DNA of 64,000 nt from Pseudomonas sp. DTU_2021_1001937_2_SI_NGA_ILE_001 (GTDB taxonomy: Bacteria; Pseudomonadota; Gammaproteobacteria; Pseudomonadales; Pseudomonadaceae): positions 2,852,001 through 2,916,000 of the forward strand of contig NZ_CP135971.1 in assembly GCF_032463525.1 (NCBI RefSeq), given 5' to 3'. The notes below the pieces were generated by a model that was given only the letters and a program-made list of their open reading frames with translations, was not told the origin of the DNA and searched no databases. Positions 12,001 through 30,961 of this stretch are shown here, one piece after another. How positions within the stretch are numbered: position 1 is the stretch's first letter; the number at the start of each line of letters is the position of its first letter. A program made the translations under genes and the position numbers.

Positions 12001-14096
12001 GCGCCGAACAGCAGGGTGTGGCCCAGGTCGGCGGCCGGCGTGGTGACCATCGCCAGGCTGGCCAGACCCTCGAGGTCCAGGCGCTCGACCACGCCATGCA
12101 GGTAGTGGGCCAGCGCCCCATGGGTGACGCCGACGCCCTTGGGCATGCCGGTGGTGCCGGAGGTGTAGATCACGTAGGCCAGCTGATCGGCACTCAGGTT
12201 CAGCGCCGGCGCATCCGCCTCGGGGTAGGCCGCAGCGATATCGATCGTCTCGATGCCATCGGGCAGCTCATCGGCCTGGCCCAGCACCCAGCGCACCTGG
12301 CTGTCGGCGAGCATGAAGGCCTGGCGTGCCGGTGCCTGGCCCGGCTCGATGGGCAGGTAGGCCGCGCCGCTCTTGAGCACCGCGACGATCGCCACCAGCA
12401 TGTCGACGCTGCGCTCAGCCATGACCGCCACGCGCTCGTCCGGCTGTACGCCGCGCTGCAACAGAACATTCGCCAAGGCATTGGCACGCTGCTCCAACCC
12501 CTGGTAGCTCAGGCGGCCATCGGCACACACCGCCGCCAGGCGCTGCGGATGCGCCTGCGCCGCTCGTTCGATGAGGCGATGGACACAGACCTGTGGCGGG
12601 GTGATGGGCTGGGCTGGCGCCGGGGCCGGTAGATCCAGGGGCAACTCGCCGACGCGCGAATCCGGCGCGGCGGCCAGGCCAGCGAGCAGACGCAACCAGT
12701 GCCGACCCAGCTCGCCCAGGTTCGCCGGCTCGAACAGCTCCACTGCGCCGGTGAGCACCGCGTGCAGACGCCCGGCGCTTTCATAGGTATCCAGGGCCAG
12801 CTCGAAGCGCGCACTGTGGCTGCCCAGCGCCAGCTTCTCTACCCCCAGCCCGGAAGCCGTACGGATCTGCCCGGCATCGGCAACCTTCGGCTGGTGGTTG
12901 TAGAGCACCTGGAACAAGGGGTTGTGCCGCGCACTGCCCTGCAACCCCATGGCCTCGACCAGGCGTTCGAAGGGCAGCTCCTGATGCGCCTGGGCGCCCA
13001 GCGCGGTGTCCTTGACCCGCTGCAGCAGCTGGCGCACGTCCAGCAGTGGGTCGACCTCAGTGTGCAGCACCTGGGTGTTGATGAAGCAGCCGATCAGCCC
13101 TTCGACCTCCGCCCGGTTGCGGTTGGCCACCGGCACGCCGACGCGAATCGCCTGGCGACCGCTGTAGCGCTGCAGCAGCACCTTGAAGGCCGCCAGCAGC
13201 ACCATGAACAGCGTCACGCCCTGCTCACGGGCCAGTTCGCGCAGGCGCTCGGCCAATGCCGGCTCGACCTCGAAGGCGTAGCGGTTGCCGCGATAACTGC
13301 GCGACAGCGGACGCGGCTGATCGGTGGGCAGCTCCAGCGGCGTGTGGTCGTCACCCAGCTTGGCACGCCAGTAGTCCAACTGGCGCTCCTGCTCGCCGGC
13401 CTCCAGCCAGCTGCGCTGCCACAGTGCATAGTCGCGGTACTGGATCGGCAACGCCGGCAGCTCGGCCGCGCCGCCGACACACGCCGCGTCGTACAGGCGG
13501 ATGAATTCCTCGATCAGCACGTTATACGACCAGCCATCGGCCGCGATGTGGTGCAAGGTCAGCAACAGCACATGTTCCTGCTCGGCCAAGGCCAGCACCT
13601 GCACACGCAGCAACGGCCCATGGGCCAGGTCGAACGGCGCCAGCGCCTCGGCGTCGGCCAGGCAGCGCACTTGCGCTTCGCGCTCGTCAGCCGCCAGGGC
13701 GCTCAGGTCGTGGCGGGCGATGGCCACGGCGAACGGCGCGACGACCTGCTGGCGCACCTCGCCATCCACCTCGCGGAAGCGGCTGCGCAGGGTCTCGTGG
13801 CGCGCCACCAGGGCATCGAAGGCGTTTTGCAGCGCCTGTTCGTCAAGCGTGCCGCTCAGGCGTACGGCCATCGGCAGGTTGTAGGCGGCGCCCTGCGGAT
13901 CGAGCTGCCAGAGGAACCACATGCGCTGCTGGGCGTACGACAGGCCATCACGCTCGGCCACCGGCACCTCGGCAGGAATCGGCAACAAGGCGAAGTCGAC
14001 GGCCTGCTGTTGCAGGCCGGCCAGGAACAGGCGGCGCTTCTCCGGGGGCAGTTCGATGAACCGGCGGGCGAGTTTCAGTGCGTCTTGAGCGTGCAT
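3045..14096 (-). CDS. Pyoverdine peptide synthetase, three modules C-A-T / C-A-T-E / C-A-T
   Basis: This 3683-residue NRPS is of the PvdI/PvdJ kind. Approximate landmarks are: C1 HHIAADG at residue 185; A1 YTSGTTG 644; T1 LGGHS 1032; C2 HHIVSDG 1219; A2 YTSGSTG 1695; T2 LGGDS 2102; epimerisation domain 2165-2600 (HHLVVDGVSW, EGHGREE); C3 HHILMDG 2749; A3 3214; T3 3622. Hand-read codes: A1 D-L-T-K-V-G-H-V-G, the aspartate code; A2 D-G-E-D-H-G-T-V-V, which I recall as a pyoverdine lysine code; A3 D-G-E-V-C-G-G-V-T, close to codes I recall for hydroxyornithine-type residues (less certain). The E domain implies D-Lys, and C3 starts like a DCL domain, which agrees. There is no thioesterase, so the chain passes to the overlapping downstream NRPS. 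The start has AAGGA about 11 nt upstream, and a perfect PvdS promoter lies 58 bp upstream. Confidence 0.95.
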   Translation of the reverse strand: MHAQDALKLARRFIELPPEKRRLFLAGLQQQAVDFALLPIPAEVPVAERDGLSYAQQRMWFLWQLDPQGAAYNLPMAVRLSGTLDEQALQNAFDALVARHETLRSRFREVDGEVRQQVVAPFAVAIARHDLSALAADEREAQVRCLADAEALAPFDLAHGPLLRVQVLALAEQEHVLLLTLHHIAADGWSYNVLIEEFIRLYDAACVGGAAELPALPIQYRDYALWQRSWLEAGEQERQLDYWRAKLGDDHTPLELPTDQPRPLSRSYRGNRYAFEVEPALAERLRELAREQGVTLFMVLLAAFKVLLQRYSGRQAIRVGVPVANRNRAEVEGLIGCFINTQVLHTEVDPLLDVRQLLQRVKDTALGAQAHQELPFERLVEAMGLQGSARHNPLFQVLYNHQPKVADAGQIRTASGLGVEKLALGSHSARFELALDTYESAGRLHAVLTGAVELFEPANLGELGRHWLRLLAGLAAAPDSRVGELPLDLPAPAPAQPITPPQVCVHRLIERAAQAHPQRLAAVCADGRLSYQGLEQRANALANVLLQRGVQPDERVAVMAERSVDMLVAIVAVLKSGAAYLPIEPGQAPARQAFMLADSQVRWVLGQADELPDGIETIDIAAAYPEADAPALNLSADQLAYVIYTSGTTGMPKGVGVTHGALAHYLHGVVERLDLEGLASLAMVTTPAADLGHTLLFGALCHGKTLHLLDKDRVLDAEGFAAYLQQHAIDAVKMVPSHLQAMLAAGAAALPGRCLVLGGEACPAALLKRIAELAPALRVINHYGPTETTVGVLTHELHGQPLLGSPLPGVSVHVLDACLQSVPGPARGELYIGGTTLARGYLGRAALTAERFVPDPYGAAGARLYRSGDWVRRNSDGLLAFGGRMDGQVKIRGHRIELAEIEQHILQVPGIAQAVVRVLGEEGDRYLAAWLVPSGALADDTARQGLVLCVREALRHALAEHQLPLHWQVLERLPVTANGKLDVRALPAPMHMQASHRAAQTPLQISVAAIWAAVLRVERVGLDDNFFALGGHSLLATQVVSRLRRQLHLEVPLRALFDSADLEGFCQALAAVEAVQDDSIRPVDRSQPLPVSHAQHRQWLFWKLNPASTAYNTPLAVRLHGELDRQALQATFDALLARHETLRSVFVERDGQPWQRILPASGIEIDFVDLLGADDSALDARIQEQVGQPFDLEHGPLLRITLFKTAAQAHVLCLVLHHIVSDGWSMSVMVRELAAVYNAHAAQRTEATPALAVQYADYAAWQRQRLADGLAEQQLAYWRRALEDDFSVLALPSDHPRPPVQSYRGARIDLHLPAALTARLRQRAVQANATLFHVFLAGFALVLARHSGQDKVNVGIPVTNRNREELEGLIGFFVNTLVARITIDPAQRGDALLAAVRETTLQAQANKDVPFDAVVDALKPERALGHNPLFQVMYNHLRDVGEQIGTDAVQGVRAEEIELGERTAQFDLALDTLERSNGVTASFTYATDLFLAPRIQALAEHWLQALHGLAEDVEQAVGELPILPASDAQRMSQDWNPAWQRADAPLAVHLQFARQARERPDTIALVLGEQRLSYGELERRANRLAHALRERGVGPEVRVGIALERDLQLIVALLAVLKAGGAYVPLDPDYPRERLAYMLDDSGIRVLLTQAGLRERLPLAPDCAVLEVGDPQWSGYPDSDLATPLLPTSLAYVIYTSGSTGRPKGVAIAHAELAAFSQVAADYSRLSPQDRVLQFATVSFDGFVEQLYPALCHGAQVVMRGQEVWDIATLRERIEAHGVTVADLPTAYWRLLAAERWPAGACPSLRQVHVGGEALPPEGLSDWLASGLGHVRLLNTYGPTEATVVTTVFDCAEVDAGSLAQGNMPIGKPLGGRRVQVCDQGLQQAPVGVESELLIGGPACLARGYFNRPALTAERFIPDPFDSSTTGGGRLYRSGDLARFDAQGVLEYRGRIDHQVKIRGFRIELGEVESLLQQQPGVRHAVVLALETGGSKQLVGYVVPEATGLLADPQAQAAWRDSLRAGLKAGLPDYMVPAHILLLDSLPLTLNGKLDRQRLPAPDASVAQVTYQSPGNDRERCLAQIWADVLKLERVGVADNFFELGGDSITSIQVVSRARQAGLRFTAKHLFQHQTIASLASVAVQDDAASPAAQAPVGQALLLPVQQAFFEQDMPQRQRWNQSLLLRPATALDARCLEAALQALVARHDSLRMAFECHDGQWQAHYRDSAAQPLTWRMQVADDEILEVLCDEAQGSLDLRDGPLLRALLADLADGSQRLLLVVHHLVVDGVSWRILLEDLQQAYRQIEAGQAATLPARTSSVQAWGQRLHEHSAWLAELPYWQAVLRDQDTALPCANPHGALREDLAVTLESRLDALNTRRLLQEAPAAYRTQVNDLLLTALARVVTRWTGSASLLVELEGHGREELFEDIDLSRTVGWFTSLYPVQLTPSAGLDDSIKAVKEQLRAVPGKGLGFGVLRYMGTAETRQALAALPVPRITFNYLGRFDSSFDAADALFAPASEARGREHDGHAPLGNWLTVNGHVYGGALSLSWTFSREMFDSATIQHLADAYAEELEALVRHCCDAQARGVTPSDFPLVNLDQRQLDALPVPAAHLQDIYPLSPMQQGMLFHTLLEQGGGDYVNQMRVDVQGLDSQRFKAAWEATLAAHDVLRSAFILAGPMGEPLQLIHQHVALPYSEQDWRGKPERQAALAALADAERVRGFDLAQAPLLRLLVVRTGEQSHHLIYTSHHILMDGWSNARLLAEVLQRYAGQTPQAAGGRYRDYIAWLQAQDAAASQRFWRARLADLAEPTRLAQPSLAQGDESVAVRPNGRGSHECVLDAARTRRLGEFARQHKVTVNTLVQAAWLLLLQRFTGQASVAFGATVAGRPADLPGIEEQIGLFINTLPVIATPRPEQSVEQWLQDVQGLNLALREHEHTPLYEIQRWAGQGGEALFDSILVFENYPVSEALQRAPGDLSFSGVSSHEQTNYPMTLAVSLGDELSLHFIYQCQAFSAQGVRLLACALSNLLDAMLAGPRQSIGSLALLDAEQQQAVLAISEQTEARWPSQRFVHQLFADQAQRTPQAVAVISGERQLTYAELEQQANQLANALVARGIGPEVRVAIALPRGVESLVAFLAVLKAGGAYVPLDIAYPRERLTFMLQDSQAALLLSHSRVLQALDLDAGAVLALDRLDLDGLPGQAPAVELHAQNLAYIIYTSGSTGLPKGVAVAHGPLAMHTLATGERYETSAADCELHFMSFAFDGAHEGWMHPLVNGARVLIRDDELWSPEYTYAQMHRHGVTIGVFPPVYLHQLAQHAERDGHPPAVRVYCFGGDAVPQASYELAWRALRPRYIFNGYGPTETVVTPLLWKAAAGEPCGAAYAPIGTLLGQRRGVVLDGELNLLPVGISGELYLGGVGVARGYLGRAALTAERFVPDPFDRSETGGGRLYRSGDLTTQRGDGVVDFSGRVDHQVKIRGFRIELGEIEARLLEHPEVAEAVVLARPGAGHGGLQLVAYVQPAERSATLSDPAAQAAQRTRLKTFLRQQLPEYMVPNHLLFLARMPVTPAGKLDRKALPAPDASLAQQAYAAPRGPLEQQVAELWAQVLELPRVGLDDDFFELGGHSLLALQLNVKVGAALGFDPGLALLFESRTLRAYCEALAGIHVGSAQDLDELQDFLSDLEAV

Positions 14097-14153
14097 GCAA
14101 TGCGTCCTTGTCGATAGGAAGCGGGGCCGAGTGGCCCGGTCGATCCCACAAGG

Positions 14154-14177
14154 ACGAAGCAGCAGAGGGTTGATTTA
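14154..14177 (-). promoter_or_regulatory. PvdS (iron-starvation) promoter of the three-module NRPS
   Basis: On the minus strand GGCTAAAT is followed by 16 nt and CGT. This is a perfect match to the known PvdS consensus TAAAT-N16-CGT, ending 58 bp before the NRPS start codon. It implies expression only under iron starvation. Confidence 0.85.
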
Positions 14178-14192
14178 GCCGCCGGCACGGCC

Positions 14193-14227
14193 AGGGGCAG
14201 GGGCAGGGGGCAGGGGGCAGGGGGCAG
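14193..14227. repeat. Short G-rich tandem repeat
   Basis: Five imperfect units of AGGGGC/AGGGGGC lie in tandem in the 338-bp gap between pvdG and the three-module NRPS. The repeat is upstream of the PvdS promoter of the NRPS. Four or more G-runs on one strand could in principle form a G-quadruplex, but no function can be assigned from sequence. Confidence 0.6.
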
Positions 14228-14287
14228 GCTGACTGACAGGTAGGGGGGATAAAGGGCAATACTGTTCGATTAGGCGCTTTGCGGCCC

Positions 14288-14376
14288 TGTGGGAGAGCTT
14301 GCTCGCGAAAAGCTGGCAAAGTCACTGCATCTGTTGTGAACGTGACGCCGCCTTCGCGAGCAAGCTCGCTCCCACG
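14288..14376. repeat. REPIN (paired inverted REP, GAGCTTGCTCGCGAA type)
   Basis: Two inverted REP arms (GAGCTTGCTCGCGAA at the left, TTCGCGAGCAAGCTCGC at the right) flank a spacer of about 45 bp containing TGCATCTGTTGTGAAC. It lies downstream of pvdG and upstream of the NRPS promoter. Apart from this, the G-rich repeat and the promoter, I see nothing else in the gap 14097-14434. Confidence 0.8.
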
Positions 14377-14434
14377 GACTGAACTGTATCTGGATAAAGG
14401 GCGTCGGCCGCCGGGAAAAGCGCTGCCCGAGGCT

Positions 14435-15181
14435 TCAGCCGGCCAGCGCGGCCCGGCGCTGGCCGCGCTGGCGGTGCAGGTCGACTTCCAGGTTCGAACG
14501 CAGAATACGCAACACCATGCCTTCGTGGTCGTGAATGAAGAAGTGCCGGCCGGGCAGCATCTCCAGGGAAAAATTGGCGTCGCTCTCCTGCTGCCAGGCG
14601 ATCAACTGCTCTTGGGTGGCCTTGTCATCCTTGCCACCCAGCACATGGATCGGACAACTCAGCAACGGCCGCTGACGACGCTGATAGAGGCCGCACAGCC
14701 GGAAGTCGGCGCGCAGCACCGGCAGGGTCAGGGCCATCAGCTCTTCGTTGTCTAGCACCTCCTGCGGCGTGCCGTTGAGGTCTCGCAGCTCGGCCTTGAG
14801 CTGGGCGTCGGTCTTGGGGTCGGCAAAGCCGCGTGCGTAGTCATCACGCATCGACGGCGCTGCGGTGCCGGAGGCGAACAGTGAAACGGGCGGCGGCGCG
14901 CCCAGCTCACGCAGCACGTGGGCGATCTCGAAAGCCAGCAGCGCGCCGAGGCTATGGCCGAACAGCGCATAAGGCGTCTTCAGCGCTGGCAGGATTTCCA
15001 GTGCCAGCTGCCGCGCCAGCGCTGGCATGTCGGTCTGCAGCGCCTCGCCCAGGCGCGCACCGCGCCCGGGGATTTCCACCGGCTGCACCTGCAACCACTG
15101 CGGCAGGTGGCGCCGCCAGCGGCTGAACACCATGGCGCTGGCGCCCGAGTAAGGCAGGCAAAACAGTTGCACGGTTGCCAT
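14435..15181 (-). CDS. pvdG: Type II thioesterase PvdG
   Basis: A 248-residue alpha/beta-hydrolase of the GrsT/RifR type II thioesterase family. Members remove stalled or wrong acyl groups from NRPS carrier domains in the cytoplasm. The nucleophile elbow GHSLG is at about residue 84, the N-terminal FCLPYSGASA strand-loop is typical of the family, and the probable catalytic His is in GRHFF near residue 214. Length is normal. It starts 10 bp after the MbtH-like gene with GAGG 8 nt before the ATG, so the two form one operon. Regulation is probably through the PvdS-like box ahead of the MbtH gene. The position between the NRPS genes and pvdH supports a pyoverdine editing role. Confidence 0.9.
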   Translation of the reverse strand: MATVQLFCLPYSGASAMVFSRWRRHLPQWLQVQPVEIPGRGARLGEALQTDMPALARQLALEILPALKTPYALFGHSLGALLAFEIAHVLRELGAPPPVSLFASGTAAPSMRDDYARGFADPKTDAQLKAELRDLNGTPQEVLDNEELMALTLPVLRADFRLCGLYQRRQRPLLSCPIHVLGGKDDKATQEQLIAWQQESDANFSLEMLPGRHFFIHDHEGMVLRILRSNLEVDLHRQRGQRRAALAG

Positions 15182-15191
15182 AGCGTAGACC

Positions 15192-15434
15192 TCAGTGGTT
15201 GGCTGGCGCCTGCTGCAGACGCGCCTGTTCTTCCATGTGCTTGCGCAGGCTCAACGGGCGCATGTCGGTCCACACCTCTTCGATGTAGGCCAGGCATTCC
15301 TTCTTGAAGCCGCTCTTGCCAACGGTGCGCCAGCCGTTGGGCACTTCCTTGTAGTCCGGCCAGATGGAGTACTGCTCCTCGTGGTTGACCACCACCTGGA
15401 AGAGGATGTCGTCGCGATCGAATATTGAGGTCAT
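15192..15434 (-). CDS. MbtH-like NRPS accessory protein
   Basis: An 80-residue protein with the MbtH family signature: [10 protein letters not shown] near residues 18-27, then W at about 35 and an acidic EEVWTDMRP segment containing the third conserved tryptophan. MbtH proteins bind adenylation domains and are often needed for their solubility or activity. It is the first gene of a two-gene unit with pvdG, with RBS GGGAG before the ATG and a PvdS-like promoter about 60 bp upstream. It resembles the MbtH-like gene found in pyoverdine loci of other pseudomonads. Length is somewhat above the usual 65-75 because of a C-terminal tail (about residues 66-80). Confidence 0.92.
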   Translation of the reverse strand: MTSIFDRDDILFQVVVNHEEQYSIWPDYKEVPNGWRTVGKSGFKKECLAYIEEVWTDMRPLSLRKHMEEQARLQQAPANH

Positions 15435-15492
15435 GCTTTGCTCCCTGATAAGGCTGAAGTCGTGGGCAGCGGCCAGGCCGCTGCAGGAATGA

Positions 15493-15516
15493 ACGATTGG
15501 CCGGTGGAAAAATTAA
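15493..15516 (-). promoter_or_regulatory. PvdS-type promoter before the MbtH-like gene and pvdG
   Basis: Minus strand TTAAT-N16-CGT, one mismatch from the TAAAT-N16-CGT consensus, about 60 bp before the MbtH-like start codon. The position and 16-nt spacing match the other boxes of the locus. Confidence 0.6.
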
Positions 15517-15542
15517 CCACTGCGGCGCGACTGAAAGCATGC

Positions 15543-16940
15543 CTAGCGCTGGACGATGGCCGACTCTACGGCCCTGGCGAAGATCCGCGCCACCTGATCG
15601 ACCTGCTCGGCCGTGATGATCAGCGGCGGCAGGAAGCGCACCACACTGCTGTGCCGTCCACCCAGTTCGAGGATCAGCCCGCGCTTGAGGCATTCGCGCT
15701 GGATGCGGCTGGCCAGGGCACCGTCATGCGGGGCATGGCCCTGCACGTCCGGCTGGCCGGCCGGGTCGACCACTTCCACACCGAGCATCAGGCCCAGGCC
15801 ACGCACGTCACCCAGTTGCGGGGTGCGCTGTTGCAGCGCCAGCAAATGCGAACGCAGGCGCTGGCCCATCTCGGCAGCGTGCTGGACCAGATGGTGCGCT
15901 TCGATGTAGCGGATCACCGCCGAGCCGGCGGCCATGGCCATCTGGTTGCCACGGAAGGTGCCGGCATGCGCACCGGGCTGCCAGGTGTCGAGCCAGTCCT
16001 GATAGACCATGACCGCCAGTGGCAGGCTGCCGCCGATGGCCTTGGACATCACCACCACGTCCGGCACGATGCCGGCATGCTCGAAGGCGAACAGCTTGCC
16101 GGTGCGGGCAAAGCCGGTCTGGATCTCGTCGACGATCAGCGGAATGCGATGCCGCGCGGTGATTTCGCGCAGGCCCTGCAGCCAGGTGCTGGCCGCCGGA
16201 ATCACCCCGCCCTCGCCCTGCACCACTTCGACGATGATCCCGGCTGGCGGCTGGACACCGCTTTCCGGGTCGCTGAGCAGGTTGTCCAGGTAATGCAGGT
16301 TGGCCCGCACACCGGCCTCGCCGCCCAGGCCGAACGGGCAGCGGTAGTCATAGGGGAACGGCATGAACTGCACGGCCTGGCTGAGCAGCGCGCCCAGCGG
16401 CGTCTTGGCCTTGAGGTTGCCCATCAGGCTCAGAGCGCCCTGGCTCATGCCGTGGTAGCCGCCGTGGAAGGCCAGCACCGTGCTGCGCCCGGTGGCGATG
16501 CGCACCAGCTTGAGCGCCGCTTCCACCGCGTCGGTGCCGGTGGGGCCGGTGAACTGGATGCGCGCCTTGGCCGACAGGGCCGGCGGCAGCACGGCGAACA
16601 GGTCCTGGACGAAGCGGTCCTTGACCGGCGTGCTGAGGTCGAGGGTGTGCAGCGGCAGTTCGTCGTCGAGCACCTGGCGAATCGCGTCGGTGACCACCGG
16701 GTGGTTGTGCCCCAGGGCCAGGGTCCCGGCACCGGCCAGGCAGTCGATGAACACCCGGCCTTCGACGTCTTCGACATGGATGCCACGGGCCCGCTTGAGC
16801 GCCAGCGGAATGCGCCGCGGGTAGCTGCGGGCATTGGACTCCTGCTGCTTCTGCCGGGCCAGGATGGGATGGTCTTCAAAGCGGTAGTGCTGGTCTTCGT
16901 CCTGGGCCTTGATCGGGCTTTCGGCAAACGCTGTGCTCAT
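15543..16940 (-). CDS. pvdH: Diaminobutyrate--2-oxoglutarate aminotransferase PvdH
   Basis: A 465-residue class III PLP-dependent aminotransferase. It makes L-2,4-diaminobutyrate from aspartate semialdehyde, the Dab used by the last PvdL module for the pyoverdine chromophore. Visible features are FTGPTGTDAVEAALK (PLP phosphate region, about 130-145), the IVDEIQTGFARTGKLFAFE block (about 255-273) with the cofactor-binding Asp, VMSKAIGG (about 282-289) holding the Schiff-base lysine, and GTFRGNQMA (about 312-320). Length is as expected for PvdH. The start has AGGAG 7 nt upstream. A PvdS-like promoter lies about 50-70 bp upstream, inside a REP sequence. It could be another class III aminotransferase, but its place beside pvdL makes PvdH the strong call. 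Confidence 0.93.
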   Translation of the reverse strand: MSTAFAESPIKAQDEDQHYRFEDHPILARQKQQESNARSYPRRIPLALKRARGIHVEDVEGRVFIDCLAGAGTLALGHNHPVVTDAIRQVLDDELPLHTLDLSTPVKDRFVQDLFAVLPPALSAKARIQFTGPTGTDAVEAALKLVRIATGRSTVLAFHGGYHGMSQGALSLMGNLKAKTPLGALLSQAVQFMPFPYDYRCPFGLGGEAGVRANLHYLDNLLSDPESGVQPPAGIIVEVVQGEGGVIPAASTWLQGLREITARHRIPLIVDEIQTGFARTGKLFAFEHAGIVPDVVVMSKAIGGSLPLAVMVYQDWLDTWQPGAHAGTFRGNQMAMAAGSAVIRYIEAHHLVQHAAEMGQRLRSHLLALQQRTPQLGDVRGLGLMLGVEVVDPAGQPDVQGHAPHDGALASRIQRECLKRGLILELGGRHSSVVRFLPPLIITAEQVDQVARIFARAVESAIVQR

Positions 16941-16987
16941 GGTTGCGCTCCTGAATGAGATGAAAAGCCGTGAGTCCTGGGCAATAG

Positions 16988-17011
16988 ACGAAGAGGATGG
17001 GAGCGGCTTTA
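16988..17011 (-). promoter_or_regulatory. PvdS-type promoter before pvdH
   Basis: Minus strand GGCTAAAG-N16-CGT; TAAAG differs from the TAAAT consensus by one base and the spacing is exact. The -35-like half lies inside the left arm of the adjoining REPIN. It starts about 47 bp before the pvdH ATG. Confidence 0.5.
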
Positions 17012-17087
17012 GCCACGAAAGCGCCAGAAAATTCAGTGCATCTGCTGTGAACAGGCGATTGCTTCGCGGCTGAAGCCGCTCCTACCC
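16999..17087. repeat. REPIN, first of a tandem pair (GGCTTTAGCC type)
   Basis: Inverted arms GGGAGCGGCTTTAGCC and GGCTGAAGCCGCTCC flank a spacer with CAGTGCATCTGCTGTGAAC. This copy overlaps the putative pvdH promoter. With the next copy it fills most of the 306-bp gap between pvdL and pvdH; no gene is seen there. Confidence 0.8.
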
Positions 17088-17112
17088 GGCCTTTAGCCAC
17101 AATACTGCCCCG

Positions 17113-17203
17113 GTGGGAGCGGCTTTAGCCGCGAAAGCGCCAGGAAATTCAGTGCATCTGCTGTGAACAGGCGGTCGCTTCGCGGCTGAAGCCGCTCCTA
17201 CCC
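17113..17203. repeat. REPIN, second of a tandem pair
   Basis: A near duplicate of the preceding REPIN in the same orientation, with the same spacer core CAGTGCATCTGCTGTGAAC. A further half REP (GGCTTCAGCCGCGAAAGCG) follows at about 17209-17227, just beyond the pvdL stop. Confidence 0.8.
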
Positions 17204-17246
17204 AGTAGTGGCTTCAGCCGCGAAAGCGTCTACCGCGTCGCCTTTG

Positions 17247-30140
<12,894 letters not shown>

Positions 30141-30215
30141 CGCTGTACCTGTCCTCAATCCATGCATGGGGCCTGACGCTGCGTCGTAGAGCGCCGCGTT
30201 CACATAGATCGGGAG

Positions 30216-30239
30216 ACGGGTGGCGATGAAAAAAAATTA
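30216..30239 (-). promoter_or_regulatory. PvdS-type promoter of pvdL
   Basis: Minus strand CTAATT: TAATT-N16-CGT, one mismatch from TAAAT-N16-CGT, 76 bp before the chosen pvdL ATG at 30140. PvdS control of pvdL is established in P. aeruginosa. Confidence 0.65.
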
Positions 30240-30303
30240 GCTTGACGCCCTCGATGATGGCGTCATGCCGCTACCTTAATGACAATCTATCGCAGGTATA
30301 AAA

Positions 30304-30322
30304 AATAATGATTATCATTTGA
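30304..30322. promoter_or_regulatory. Fur box over the pvdS promoter
   Basis: ATAATGATTATCATT matches the Fur 19-mer consensus at 14 of 19 positions and is a near-perfect inverted repeat. It overlaps the -35 element of pvdS, so iron-loaded Fur would repress pvdS and, through it, the whole locus. Confidence 0.9.
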
Positions 30323-30347
30323 CACATTCAGTAACGGCCTCTAACTT
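30319..30347 (+). promoter_or_regulatory. Sigma-70 promoter of pvdS
   Basis: TTGACA at 30319-30324, a 17-bp spacer, then TAACTT at 30342-30347. The element sits against the Fur box and about 55 bp before the pvdS ATG. Confidence 0.7.
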
Positions 30348-30402
30348 GTGCTGCGCCCCAGGGAAATCGACTTTTCACAACCTTCGTCGCATAGGCAGAA
30401 TC

Positions 30403-30945
30403 ATGCAGGAATATGGATCCGTACAGCACAATGACCAGCGTTCGACGCCGACACTCCTGGAAGCTCTACTGGATAACCGTAATACCCTGGTCAAGACCGC
30501 AGCACGTATCACCGGCTGTCACAGCCGGGCCGAAGACGTGGTACAGGACGCCTTCCTGAGACTGTCCAAGACGCCGCGCATGACCCTGCCCCTCAAGGCG
30601 CACATCAGTTACGTGTTCCGTATCGTGCGCAACCTGGCCATCGACCACTACCGCAAGCAGGCCATGGAGCAGAAGTACTCCGGCAGCGAGGAGGAAGGGT
30701 TGAACGTCGCCATTCAGGGTGCCACCCCCGAAAGCCAGAACCTCGATCATGAAACCCTGATGATCATCGATGCTGCGCTCAACCAGCTGCCCCCGCGCAC
30801 GCGCTACGCCTTCGAGAGCTATCGCCTGCACGGCGTCGCGCAGAAAGACATCGCCAAGGAACTGGGTGTCTCGCCGACCCTGGTCAACTTCATGATCCGC
30901 GATGCCATGGTGCATTGCCGCAAGGTGCTGGCCGAGCAGGCCTGA
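30403..30945 (+). CDS. pvdS: Extracytoplasmic-function sigma factor PvdS (PfrI/PbrA type)
   Basis: A 180-residue ECF sigma-70 factor of the iron-starvation group that directs RNA polymerase to pyoverdine promoters. Region 2 carries LLDNRNTLVKTAARITG and SRAEDVVQDAFLRL (residues about 20-55), very close to P. aeruginosa PvdS. Region 4 carries QLPPRTRYAFESYRLHG and the helix-turn-helix QKDIAKELGVSPTLVNFMI (about 125-170). The ATG at 30403 (MQEYGSVQ) gives normal length. An upstream TTG at 30319 would fall inside the promoter and is not used. It is divergent from pvdL and has a Fur box over its promoter. Activity is probably also held by the FpvR anti-sigma factor, which is not in this window. 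Confidence 0.95.
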   Translation: MQEYGSVQHNDQRSTPTLLEALLDNRNTLVKTAARITGCHSRAEDVVQDAFLRLSKTPRMTLPLKAHISYVFRIVRNLAIDHYRKQAMEQKYSGSEEEGLNVAIQGATPESQNLDHETLMIIDAALNQLPPRTRYAFESYRLHGVAQKDIAKELGVSPTLVNFMIRDAMVHCRKVLAEQA

Positions 30946-30961
30946 CCCTCGTCACCCGCGC

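Noticed and set aside
3075..12632. A 3185-residue open frame on the plus strand opposite the NRPS
   Set aside because: It is the complement of a GC-rich NRPS gene. The protein is low-complexity and rich in Gln, Arg, Gly and His, with no recognisable domain or start signal. The minus strand encodes clear C, A, T and E domains over the same stretch.
14193..14227. G-quadruplex control element
   Set aside because: Runs of four to five G are present, but the adjacent promoter is fully explained by the perfect PvdS box. There is no sequence evidence for a quadruplex role.
30319..30402. Longer N-terminus for PvdS starting at a TTG
   Set aside because: That TTG is the first base triplet of the TTGACA -35 element. 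The ATG at 30403 gives the family length and N-terminus.
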